Assembly (NCBI GenBank): GCA_025141835.1
Contig: CP081102.1
Location: forward strand, 682,001-746,000
Length of the DNA: 64,000 bases
Reading direction: 5' to 3'
Source of the DNA: Rhodobacteraceae bacterium M385
GTDB taxonomy: Bacteria; Pseudomonadota; Alphaproteobacteria; Rhodobacterales; Rhodobacteraceae
Each line of letters starts with the position of its first letter. The stretch's first letter is position 1. The translations under genes and the position numbers were made by a program. Shown here in pieces: positions 15,847 to 22,817 of the stretch. The notes beneath the pieces were generated by a model. It saw only the letters and a list, made by a program, of their open reading frames with translations. It had not been told where the DNA came from and made no database searches.

Positions 15847-15912
15847 ATGCGTGGAATACTTACTATCATCGGCTTGATCGTCGTCATCGTCGCCGTCATC
15901 AACTTTTTCTGA
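15847..15912 (+). CDS. 21-residue hydrophobic membrane peptide
   Basis: ATG 15847 follows AAAAGGAGCG and encodes MRGILTIIGLIVVIVAVINF F, that is one positively charged residue and then a single transmembrane helix. It is the first of two tandem paralogues: the next gene starts 11 bp after this stop with its own ribosome site. Conservation of MR.IL.IIGLIVV between the two argues that both are translated. Nothing indicates a function beyond membrane insertion, but the upstream stress-type promoter suggests induction under stress. Confidence 0.7.
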   Translation: MRGILTIIGLIVVIVAVINFF

Positions 15913-15923
15913 AGGAGCACGCT

Positions 15924-15998
15924 ATGCGTAATATTCTTTATATCATTGGACTTATTGTCGTCGTTCTGGCCGTTCTGCGCCTCGCGGGCATTGCTTGA
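15924..15998 (+). CDS. 24-residue hydrophobic membrane peptide
   Basis: ATG 15924 lies 7 bp after GAAGGAG. The peptide is MRNILYIIGLIVVVLAVLRL followed by AGIA. It shares MR-IL-IIGLIVV with the 21-residue peptide just upstream, so the two arose by duplication and are retained together. It is a single helix, basic at the N-terminus. It ends about 50 bp before the convergent arsR stop. Function is unknown; small stress-induced membrane peptides and toxin-like peptides both have this look. Confidence 0.7.
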   Translation: MRNILYIIGLIVVVLAVLRLAGIA

Positions 15999-16050
15999 AG
16001 ACATTGGGGCCTGACGACATCGGGGCGGCGCGACTATTGGGGCTGACGCC

Positions 16051-16419
16051 TTAGGCCTGACCGCCCTCATCCAAGCCAATCGCCTCGGACAGGCCCTCTT
16101 GTCCGAGCCAGCGTTCGAGCACGTCCACGTCGACGGGGTCGAACTGTCCAAACCCCTGCATCCAGACCGAGGCTGCCTTCAAGGCATCAGGTTCCAGCTT
16201 GCACCATTTCACCCGTCCGCGTTTTTCCTGCGTGATCAGCCCCGCTGCGCTCAATACGCCGAGGTGTTTTGAGATCGCGGCCAATGACATCTGGAACGGG
16301 TCGGCCACATCGGTGACGGCCATGTCATCTTCCAACAACATGTGCAGGATCGCCCTTCGGGTCGGGTCCGAGAGGGCGGCGAAAACGGCATCGAGAGAGG
16401 GTTTGTTCGCTACAACCAT
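16051..16419 (-). CDS. ArsR-family transcriptional repressor (SdpR-like)
   Basis: The 122-residue winged-helix protein begins MVVANKPSLDAVFAALSDPT, with the ArsR helix-turn-helix in PFQMSLAAISKHLGVLSAAG (about 42-61) and the wing TQEKRGRVKWCKLEPDAL. No CxCxxC or metal-site cysteines are present apart from C72 or so in the wing, so it is not an obvious metal sensor; it fits the SdpR-like group that often accompanies SRPBCC-domain genes. A 16-bp perfect palindrome lies 30 bp upstream of its start, consistent with autorepression. No SRPBCC gene is adjacent here. Confidence 0.9.
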   Translation of the reverse strand: MVVANKPSLDAVFAALSDPTRRAILHMLLEDDMAVTDVADPFQMSLAAISKHLGVLSAAGLITQEKRGRVKWCKLEPDALKAASVWMQGFGQFDPVDVDVLERWLGQEGLSEAIGLDEGGQA

Positions 16420-16449
16420 AGGGCCAGTAGGGGGCAGTTGGTGGAAACG

Positions 16450-16465
16450 TCAACCAATTGGTTGA
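16450..16465. promoter_or_regulatory. Palindromic operator upstream of arsR
   Basis: TCAACCAATTGGTTGA is a perfect 16-bp palindrome 30 bp upstream of the arsR start. AACCAATTGGTT-type sites are known for this ArsR subgroup, so this is the likely autoregulatory operator. Confidence 0.75.
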
Positions 16466-16616
16466 ATATGCTGCAAGGCGGCATTCGCGGCGCAACGCTG
16501 TGCGACAAGTTGGAAATTTGTTATTTTACAGTGGCTTAGTCGGCCTCCATGCGCGTTGACTCTGGCGGCGGCGCACCCTAGCTTCCGCGCAACCTTTCCA
16601 CGAAGGCGGTATGGTG

Positions 16617-16979
16617 ATGTCTGAGAACGACGAAGACCGTATGCAAGCGCTTGAAGCGCGGATTGCGGCGGCAAAGTCTCGGGCCAACCCGGAGCGCTCG
16701 AAGGTGGAAGAGCATCATTCCCAAGCGCAATTGGCGTGGCGGATGGTGATCGAGTTGGTGGCCGGTTTGGTCATTGGCTTCGGCATTGGTTACGGGCTGG
16801 ACTGGTTGTTCGGCACCACACCGTGGCTGATGGTCGTGTTTGTTATTTTGGGGCTTGTTGCCGGGATCAAGACAATGATCCGCTCGGCCAATGAGATCCA
16901 GCGAGACGCGCTAGAGCGCGAAGATAAAGCAGCACGCGGGAACGCGGCAGATGGAACGGGGACGCACGATGGCGACTGA
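16617..16979 (+). CDS. atpI: ATP synthase accessory protein AtpI
   Basis: The 120-residue protein (ATG 16617, spaced 7 bp from AAGGCGG; a second ATG at 16611 is too close to it) has a charged N-terminal half and two helices: MVIELVAGLVIGFGIGYGLD and WLMVVFVILGLVAGIKTM. This is the AtpI/AtpZ layout, a small factor aiding assembly of the c-ring and Mg2+ or Ca2+ handling. It heads the F0 operon and overlaps atpB by 11 bp. Confidence 0.9.
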   Translation: MSENDEDRMQALEARIAAAKSRANPERSKVEEHHSQAQLAWRMVIELVAGLVIGFGIGYGLDWLFGTTPWLMVVFVILGLVAGIKTMIRSANEIQRDALEREDKAARGNAADGTGTHDGD

Positions 16980-17826
16980 GAGCACCAACACCGAGACCAA
17001 ATCGGACTCTAACGGTACTGGCCGCATGGTCGCCTTCGTCCTGATCGGCCTTGCCGTTCTGGGCTTCATCGCGGCCTACATGGACGACTACGCAGGCGGC
17101 CTTGCGATCCACCCGATGGATCAATTCGTTGTGTCGCCTCTGTTCGGTCACGGCGATGTGGGCATGTTCACAATCACCAATGCGACGCTTTGGATGGCGC
17201 TGTCGGTTCTGTGCGTTATCGCGCTGATGGTTTGGGGCACGCGCGGTCGCGCCGTGATCCCGTCGCGCAGCCAGTCGATTGCGGAACTCGCCTACGGTTT
17301 CGTGCGCGGCATGGTCGAGGACGTGGCAGGCAAGGACGCTCTGCCCTACTTCCCCTACATCTTCACGCTGTTCCTTTACATTCTGTTTGCCAACTTCCTT
17401 GGCCTGATCCCCACCAGCTTCACCACAACCTCCCACATCGCTGTTACGGCTGTGCTGGCGATGGCGGTGTTCCTGACGGTCACGATCCTTGGTTTCGTCA
17501 AGAACGGCGTCGGTTTCCTGAGCCTCTTCTGGGTGTCCTCGGCACCACTGGTGCTGCGCCCGGTTCTGGCAATCATCGAACTGATTTCCTACTTCGTGCG
17601 CCCCGTTAGCCACTCCATTCGTTTGGCAGGCAACGTGATGGCTGGCCACGCGGTTCTGAAAGTGTTTGCCGGTTTTGCGGGCGCTCTGGGCCTTGCAGGC
17701 ATCGCGCCGATCATCGGTGTGGTCGCGATCTACGGCCTCGAAGTTCTCGTGTCGGCCATTCAGGCCTACGTATTCACAATCCTGACGTGCGTTTACTTGA
17801 AGGACGCGCTTCACCCCGCTCACTAA
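16969..17826 (+). CDS. atpB: F0F1 ATP synthase subunit a
   Basis: The 285-residue membrane protein contains the proton-channel helices LFANFLGLIPTSFTTTSH and RPVSHSIRLAGNVMAGHAVL. R218 in SIRLAGN is the equivalent of the essential stator arginine. With the c-ring it forms the proton path. It starts inside the end of atpI. The organisation atpI-B-E-X-F, separate from the F1 genes, is typical of photosynthetic and related alphaproteobacteria. Confidence 0.98.
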   Translation: MATESTNTETKSDSNGTGRMVAFVLIGLAVLGFIAAYMDDYAGGLAIHPMDQFVVSPLFGHGDVGMFTITNATLWMALSVLCVIALMVWGTRGRAVIPSRSQSIAELAYGFVRGMVEDVAGKDALPYFPYIFTLFLYILFANFLGLIPTSFTTTSHIAVTAVLAMAVFLTVTILGFVKNGVGFLSLFWVSSAPLVLRPVLAIIELISYFVRPVSHSIRLAGNVMAGHAVLKVFAGFAGALGLAGIAPIIGVVAIYGLEVLVSAIQAYVFTILTCVYLKDALHPAH

Positions 17827-17832
17827 GACAAC

Positions 17833-17877
17833 CCGGGCCAAGGCCCGGTCTACCATTCCCCCGGGCGCTACGCCCGG
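17833..17877 (+). promoter_or_regulatory. Two tandem hairpins between atpB and atpE
   Basis: CCGGGCC-AA-GGCCCGG (17833-17848) and CCGGGCG-CTA-CGCCCGG (17861-17877) are two 7-bp GC-rich stems directly after the atpB stop and 20 bp before the atpE ribosome site. No T-run follows, so they look like RNA-processing or stability elements rather than terminators. Confidence 0.7.
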
Positions 17878-17910
17878 AAGGAAAACTTCCAAATCGTAAG
17901 GAGATACATC

Positions 17911-18147
17911 ATGGAAGGCGATATCGCACAAATGGGTCAATTCATCGGTGCCGGCCTGGCCGCCATCGGTTCTGGTGCCGCCGCTATCGGTGTGGGCCAT
18001 GTTGCTGGCAACTTCCTCGCCGGCGCCCTGCGCAACCCCTCTGCGGCTGCTGGCCAGACCGCAACTCTCTTCATCGGCATCGCGTTCGCCGAGGCTCTGG
18101 GCATCTTCGCCTTCCTCGTCGCTCTGCTGCTGATGTTCGCTGTCTAA
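17911..18147 (+). CDS. atpE: F0F1 ATP synthase subunit c
   Basis: The 78-residue hairpin proteolipid has two helices (about 10-36 and 51-76), the polar loop RNP (41-43) and the proton-carrying glutamate E61 in FIGIAFAEALGIF. It forms the rotor ring. AAGGAG lies 8 bp before the start. Flanking intergenic hairpins on both sides may raise its expression relative to atpB and the b subunits, since about ten copies are needed per complex. No sodium-binding signature is obvious. Confidence 0.98.
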   Translation: MEGDIAQMGQFIGAGLAAIGSGAAAIGVGHVAGNFLAGALRNPSAAAGQTATLFIGIAFAEALGIFAFLVALLLMFAV

Positions 18148-18174
18148 GACAGTAGACTAAAGATCCTTACGTTC

Positions 18175-18201
18175 GGCGCGCTGTCCCCGTGATGGCGCGC
18201 C
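18175..18201 (+). promoter_or_regulatory. Hairpin between atpE and the b' gene
   Basis: GGCGCGC-N13-GCGCGCC forms a 7-bp GC stem 30 bp after the atpE stop and 38 bp before the next start. No T-run follows. It may stabilise or delimit the atpE transcript. Confidence 0.6.
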
Positions 18202-18238
18202 ACCGTAACACCCCCGAATTCCGGTTGGAGGAACACCC

Positions 18239-18841
18239 ATGGCTGACGAAGCCGAAAATGCAGGCCACGGCGATGACGCCCATGGCGGGCTTGAGGCCGG
18301 CCTAGAGGTTGCCATCGGAACAGACCACCACGGCGCGACCGACGCGGCAGGGATGCCACAGTTGGACATCGGGACATTTGACAACCAGGTCTTCTGGTTG
18401 GTTCTGACGCTGGTGGCGATCTACTTCGTTCTGGCAAAAGTCGCACTGCCCCGGATCTCTGCTGTTATCGCAGAGCGTCAAGGAACGCTGACCAACGACC
18501 TGGCCACTGCCGAAGATCTGAAGCGTCAGGCAACTGAAGCGGAAGAAAGCTACAACACTGCGCTTGCCAACGCGCGGGCCGAGGCCTCGAAGATTGCTCA
18601 GGAAACCCGTGAGGAAATCCAAGCGCAATTGCAGGTCGAAATTGACAAGGCAGATGCCCAGATCGCGGCGCAAACCGCCGAAGGCGAAGCCCGCATCGCA
18701 GAGATCGAAGCCGGGGCAGTTGCCACGGCAGAAGAGGTCGCCCGTGATGTTGCTGCTGAAATCGTTCGTGCCTTCGGGCCGGGCAAAGACGTCGACACCG
18801 CGGCCGTTGCCAGCGCCGTCGCCAACCGAGTGAGAGGGTAA
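18239..18841 (+). CDS. F0F1 ATP synthase subunit b' (AtpX/AtpF2)
   Basis: The 200-residue protein has a histidine- and alanine-rich N-terminal extension (about 1-45), one membrane helix (FWLVLTLVAIYFVLAKVALP) and a long alpha-helical coiled coil rich in alanine, glutamate and arginine. This is the peripheral stalk subunit b', which pairs with b in a heterodimer in alphaproteobacteria and chloroplasts. The gene precedes atpF by 4 bp. GGTTGGAGG is its ribosome site. Confidence 0.95.
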   Translation: MADEAENAGHGDDAHGGLEAGLEVAIGTDHHGATDAAGMPQLDIGTFDNQVFWLVLTLVAIYFVLAKVALPRISAVIAERQGTLTNDLATAEDLKRQATEAEESYNTALANARAEASKIAQETREEIQAQLQVEIDKADAQIAAQTAEGEARIAEIEAGAVATAEEVARDVAAEIVRAFGPGKDVDTAAVASAVANRVRG

Positions 18842-18845
18842 GATC

Positions 18846-19415
18846 ATGCGTTATTTGACCGTTCTCCTGGCGATTGCTGCAACCCCTGCCTTCGCAGCGG
18901 AAGATGCGCCCCACGGCTTGCTGTCGCCCTCTCTGGGTAACACGGACTGGGTCGTTTTCCTTGGCTTCCTGCTGTTCCTTGCCGTCATCTTCTACTTCGG
19001 CGTGCCGAAGATGTTGATGGGTATGCTGGACAGCCGCGCCGATGGCATCCGCTCTGAATTGGACGAAGCTCGCGCCCTGCGTGAAGAGGCACAGACCCTT
19101 CTGGCCTCCTACGAGCGCAAGGCCCGCGAAGTGGAGGAGCAATCCGCCCGCATCGTGTCCGAGGCCCGTATCAACGCCGAAACCGCGGCAGAGCAGGCCA
19201 AGGCGGATATCGCCGCGTCGATCACCCGTCGTTTGGCCGCTGCCGAAGACCAGATCGCCAGCGCCGTGACCAAGGCTAACCGTTCGGTCCGTGACAATGC
19301 CGCCGCTGTGGCCGTTGCTGCTGCGGCAGAAGTGATCGCACAGGGCACCAGTGCTGCCGATCAGAACAAGCTGATCGATGAAGCGATTGAAGAAGTCGGT
19401 CGCCAGCTGCACTGA
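18846..19415 (+). CDS. atpF: F0F1 ATP synthase subunit b
   Basis: The 189-residue product begins with a segment that looks like a cleavable signal (MRYLTVLLAIAATPAFAAED), then one membrane helix (WVVFLGFLLFLAVIFYFGVP) and a long coiled coil starting MLDSRADGIRSELDEARALR. It is the second peripheral stalk subunit and ends the operon. A rho-independent terminator follows at 19441. Confidence 0.96.
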   Translation: MRYLTVLLAIAATPAFAAEDAPHGLLSPSLGNTDWVVFLGFLLFLAVIFYFGVPKMLMGMLDSRADGIRSELDEARALREEAQTLLASYERKAREVEEQSARIVSEARINAETAAEQAKADIAASITRRLAAAEDQIASAVTKANRSVRDNAAAVAVAAAAEVIAQGTSAADQNKLIDEAIEEVGRQLH

Positions 19416-19440
19416 CCCTTCGCTGTCTCAAGAACAAGCA

Positions 19441-19469
19441 AAGGCCCTGCCAGATCGGCGGGGCCTTTT
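19441..19469 (+). terminator. Rho-independent terminator of the atp operon
   Basis: AAGGCCCTGCC-AGAT-CGGCGGGGCCTT ends in TTTTG. It lies 26 bp after the atpF stop. Confidence 0.85.
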
Positions 19470-19505
19470 GCGTTTACTGCTAAGCGTGCGCACGGCGGAC
19501 GCGCC

Positions 19506-20492
19506 CTACCCAAACTTCTCCCGGTAGGTGGGCATCACATCACCCTGCGCCGGACGCGCCTCATAAACGCCCCTCGCAATCGCCCGTGACAAGCACAACG
19601 CCGCCCCGTGACCCAGCATCAGCAGATCACCTTCCTCCGCCAAAGGCACCGCCCCCGTGGCGGCGGCAAAGACCAGATCTCCGTCCATCGGCGTGTGACT
19701 GGGGTAGATCGCCCGTGCCATGCCATCATGGGCGGCCACCGCAAGCCTCGTGGCCTGCGCTTGGGTCAGGGCCGCATCGGTGGCGACAATGGCGATGGTG
19801 GTGTTGCGACTGTCTCCGCCCTTCAAGGGCGGCAAAGCACCCGCATCAAAGGTACCAGCCATGCCGCGCCCGCCGAACTCACCACCCATCTCAAACGGTG
19901 CGGCCCAGAACTCTGGCCCATCGCCCACCGTGACCCGGCCCAAGGCGTTCACCGCTACCAAGGCCCCCACTGTATAGGCCCCGATCCGCAAAGAGGCCGA
20001 GCCTAAGCCCCCCTTCATATCCGCAATCAACGCGCCCGTTCCGGCCCCGACCGAGCCCAAGGCGAAATCCGCCCCTGCATCGGCCAAAGCGGTACGGCCA
20101 AGGGCCTTATAGGGGTTTTCCTCCCAAGCCTTGTCGCCGCCGTTGATCAGATCAAACAAGATCGCCGACGGCACAATCGGCACCACCTGATCACCAACCT
20201 TGAACCCTCTCCCCTCTGCCCGCAGGGCATCCGCCACGCCGGAGGCGGCATCAAGGCCGAAGGCCGATCCCCCCGACAGGACCAGCGCGTCAGCGCTCTG
20301 CACCGTCTTGTCAGGTGCGAGAAGGTCCGTCTCTCTCGTGCCCGGCGCGCCGCCCATGACATGCACCGCCGCCGTGAACGGCTCATCGCCCACCAATACC
20401 GTGGCCCCGGTCTTCACGCCCGCGTCCTGCGCATTCCCCACGCGCAGCCCCGCCACATCGGTAATCAGATTGCGCGGACCGGGCCCCATCAT
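19506..20492 (-). CDS. P1-family peptidase (DmpA/BapA-like aminopeptidase)
   Basis: Starting at ATG 20492, which overlaps the stop of the upstream dehydrogenase gene as ATGA, the product has 328 residues. The family self-cleaves to two chains; here the region around GDSRNTTIAIVATDAALT holds the expected cleavage site and the new N-terminal nucleophile (a threonine in NTT). LSGGSAFGLDAASGVADALR and AVHVMGGAPGTRETDLL are further DmpA signatures. Known members release N-terminal L- or D-residues or beta-amino acids from peptides. The location behind a peptide importer operon suggests hydrolysis of imported peptides. Earlier starts lie within the neighbouring gene. Confidence 0.9.
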   Translation of the reverse strand: MMGPGPRNLITDVAGLRVGNAQDAGVKTGATVLVGDEPFTAAVHVMGGAPGTRETDLLAPDKTVQSADALVLSGGSAFGLDAASGVADALRAEGRGFKVGDQVVPIVPSAILFDLINGGDKAWEENPYKALGRTALADAGADFALGSVGAGTGALIADMKGGLGSASLRIGAYTVGALVAVNALGRVTVGDGPEFWAAPFEMGGEFGGRGMAGTFDAGALPPLKGGDSRNTTIAIVATDAALTQAQATRLAVAAHDGMARAIYPSHTPMDGDLVFAAATGAVPLAEEGDLLMLGHGAALCLSRAIARGVYEARPAQGDVMPTYREKFG

Positions 20493-21229
20493 ATGCACCG
20501 CCCCCCGTCCACTTCCAACGCTGTCCCGGTAATCATCGAGGCCGCGTCCGAGCATAAGAACGCCGCCGCTTCCCCCATGTCCTCGGGCTGGCTGAACCGC
20601 CCCAAAGGGATCGTGGATAGGAACTTTGCCCGGATCTCCGGCGTGTCTTCCCCCATGAAACTTGCCAGCAACGGCGTCTCCCCGGCGACGGGGCAAAGCG
20701 CGTTCACCCGAATGCCGGCCGGAGCTAACTCAACCGCCATGGTCTTCGTCGCGGTTATCATCCACCCCTTGGAGGCATTGTACCAATTCAAGTTCGGCCT
20801 CGGCGAGAGCCCGGCGGTGGAGGCGATGTTCAAAATCGCCCCCGTTCCCGCCGCCTTCATATGCGGCACGATCTCCCTCGCCGTCAGGTAGACCGACTTG
20901 GCGTTCACCGCGAGGATACGGTCAAACTCCTCCTCGCTGACCTCCTCCAACGGCGTCGGCAAATGGGTGATGCCCGCGTTGTTCACCACGATATCAATGC
21001 GCCCCCATTGGCCCATCGCAGCTTCCGCCATGGCCGCCACATCCGCGCCCTTGGATACATCCACTCGCAAAGCGACCCCGCCAATCTCCTCGGCCACCGC
21101 CGCCGCGGCCTCCTCATTTACATCCGCCACCATCACGGCGGCGCCCTCTCTCGCAAATATCCTCGCAATCCCGGCGCCAAAGCCCGACCCCGCCCCCGTT
21201 ACAATCGCGGTTTTTCCCTCAAGTCTCAT
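20489..21229 (-). CDS. Short-chain dehydrogenase/reductase
   Basis: The 246-residue classical SDR shows the cofactor loop TGAGSGFGAGIAR (about 10-22), VVNNAGITHL (about 83-92), and the catalytic triad in NIASTAGLSP and YNASKGW (S..Y-x3-K). The C-terminal ITGTALEVDGGRCI is typical. An acidic residue at the end of beta-2 (VADVNEE) indicates NAD preference. The substrate is unknown; 3-oxoacyl-type or sugar alcohol oxidation are family possibilities. Its stop overlaps the peptidase start, so the two are coupled. The frame is open to 21256, but ATG 21229 follows GGGAG. Confidence 0.92.
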   Translation of the reverse strand: MRLEGKTAIVTGAGSGFGAGIARIFAREGAAVMVADVNEEAAAAVAEEIGGVALRVDVSKGADVAAMAEAAMGQWGRIDIVVNNAGITHLPTPLEEVSEEEFDRILAVNAKSVYLTAREIVPHMKAAGTGAILNIASTAGLSPRPNLNWYNASKGWMITATKTMAVELAPAGIRVNALCPVAGETPLLASFMGEDTPEIRAKFLSTIPLGRFSQPEDMGEAAAFLCSDAASMITGTALEVDGGRCI

Positions 21230-21263
21230 CCTCAACTCCCTTCCTCTTCGCACCACATCTGCC

Positions 21264-21347
21264 TCCCCCCTTCATCTTGGCAAATACACCTCCGGGGGGA
21301 ACGCGCGTTTTTCCTTTTGGAAAAACCGCGTGGGGGGCTGGCCCCCC
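21264..21347 (-). repeat. Composite intergenic repeat, inverted copy between ALDH and SDR genes
   Basis: Read on the minus strand: GGGGGGC-CA-GCCCCCC (21347-21332), GTTTTTCC-AAAA-GGAAAAAC inside CGCG arms (about 21330-21303), then CCCCCCGGAGGTGTATTTG and CCAAGATGAAGG (21300-21266). It matches the 5935-6012 element part for part. It lies in sense orientation about 25 bp after the aldehyde dehydrogenase stop. Confidence 0.85.
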
Positions 21348-21371
21348 GTGCTACACCAACCTCTCAAACCG

Positions 21372-22817
21372 TCATCCGTGATGGGCCGCTACCGTCTTCA
21401 AGGTGGTGAAAGCGTAAAGCGCCTCAAACCCCTTTTCCCGTCCGTGACCGGAATGCCCGACGCCGCCGAAGGGCAACTCGACACCGCCCGCCGCACCATA
21501 GTTGTTCAAGAACACCTGACCCGCCTTCAGCCGCTTGGCCAACCGCATCTGCCGCCCGCCGTCTGCACTCCAGACCGAGGCGACCAAGCCGTACTTTGTG
21601 CCATTGGCGATGCGCACCGCGTCGTCTTCGTCCTCAAACGGGATCAACACCTGCACGGGGCCGAAAATCTCATCCTGCGCCAAGGGGTGATCTGGCCCGA
21701 TGTTTCCCAACAACACCGGGGCCACATAATTGCCGCCCTCCGGCAAGCCATCAGGCAACTGCGCCTTCGCTAAAACCTGCTCGGCGCTTGCCTGTTCCAG
21801 AAACCCCTCCACAATCGCCTTCTGCCGGGCCGAGACCAACGGACCCACCCGGGCGTCCTCCCCCGCGGGCGCGATGGTTAGCGCGGCAATTTCCTCGGCC
21901 ATGCGGGCGGCCAACTCATCGTGGATATCCCGTTGCACAAGGATACGAGATCCCGCCGAACAGGTCTGCCCCGCGTTCTGGATGCCTGCGTTCACCAGGA
22001 ACGGCAGCGCCTTGTCCAAATCAGCGTCATTAAACACGATCTGAGGCGACTTGCCCCCCAACTCCAACGTCACCGGCACGATGTTTTCGGCGGCGGCGAT
22101 CTGTACGCGTCGCCCGGTGGCCACGGACCCGGTAAACGACAGATGCCGGACGCCCGGATGAGCCGTCAGCGCCGCGCCGGCCTCTGCCCCCAATCCCGGA
22201 ACCACGTTCAACGCGCCCGCTGGCAGCCCGGCTTGGCGGGCCAGATCGGCGAAGGCCAGCGCGGTCAAACAGGCCTCTTCCGCTGGTTTCAACACGCAAG
22301 CGTTGCCCGTGGCCAGCGCTGCACCGATGGAGCGGCCGATGATCTGCATCGGGTAGTTCCACGGGATGATATGGCCCGTCACGCCATGGGGTTCACGCAG
22401 GGTGTAGACGGTGAAGCCTTGCTGGAACGGGATCGTTTCCCCTGTCAGCTTGTCGGCTGCACCGCCGTAGAATTCACAGTAGCGCGCCAGCGCGGTCACG
22501 TCGCCTCTCGCTTGGGTCAGGGGCTTGCCGACATCGGCGGATTCCATCTGGGCTAGAGCCTCGGCATTGTCCAACACCAACGCGCTCAGGCGGAGCAGGA
22601 TGCGACCCCGCTCTGCGGCGGTCATCGCGCCCCAGTCGCCTTCCAGCGCCGCCGTCGCGGCTTTCACGGCGGCGTCTACGTCGGCTCCTCCACCGCGCGC
22701 AATACGCGCGATCTCCTCGCCGTTCGACGGATTCACCACAGGCAGGGTGTCGCCGCTGGCACAGGGACGCCATTGGCCGTCGATGAACAAAAGAGAGGGG
22801 TCAAACCAAGGTGTCAT
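21372..22817 (-). CDS. NAD(P)-dependent aldehyde dehydrogenase
   Basis: This 481-residue single-domain ALDH has the oxyanion asparagine region IIPWNYPMQI, the general-base glutamate in TLELGGKSPQIVF, and the catalytic cysteine in QNAGQTCSAGSRI. It oxidises an aldehyde to its acid; the exact substrate is not readable. The start overlaps the end of the ABC ATPase gene by 17 bp, so it belongs to the importer operon. A betaine-aldehyde or gamma-aminobutyraldehyde-type role in nitrogen compound use would suit the context, as inference only. Confidence 0.93.
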   Translation of the reverse strand: MTPWFDPSLLFIDGQWRPCASGDTLPVVNPSNGEEIARIARGGGADVDAAVKAATAALEGDWGAMTAAERGRILLRLSALVLDNAEALAQMESADVGKPLTQARGDVTALARYCEFYGGAADKLTGETIPFQQGFTVYTLREPHGVTGHIIPWNYPMQIIGRSIGAALATGNACVLKPAEEACLTALAFADLARQAGLPAGALNVVPGLGAEAGAALTAHPGVRHLSFTGSVATGRRVQIAAAENIVPVTLELGGKSPQIVFNDADLDKALPFLVNAGIQNAGQTCSAGSRILVQRDIHDELAARMAEEIAALTIAPAGEDARVGPLVSARQKAIVEGFLEQASAEQVLAKAQLPDGLPEGGNYVAPVLLGNIGPDHPLAQDEIFGPVQVLIPFEDEDDAVRIANGTKYGLVASVWSADGGRQMRLAKRLKAGQVFLNNYGAAGGVELPFGGVGHSGHGREKGFEALYAFTTLKTVAAHHG

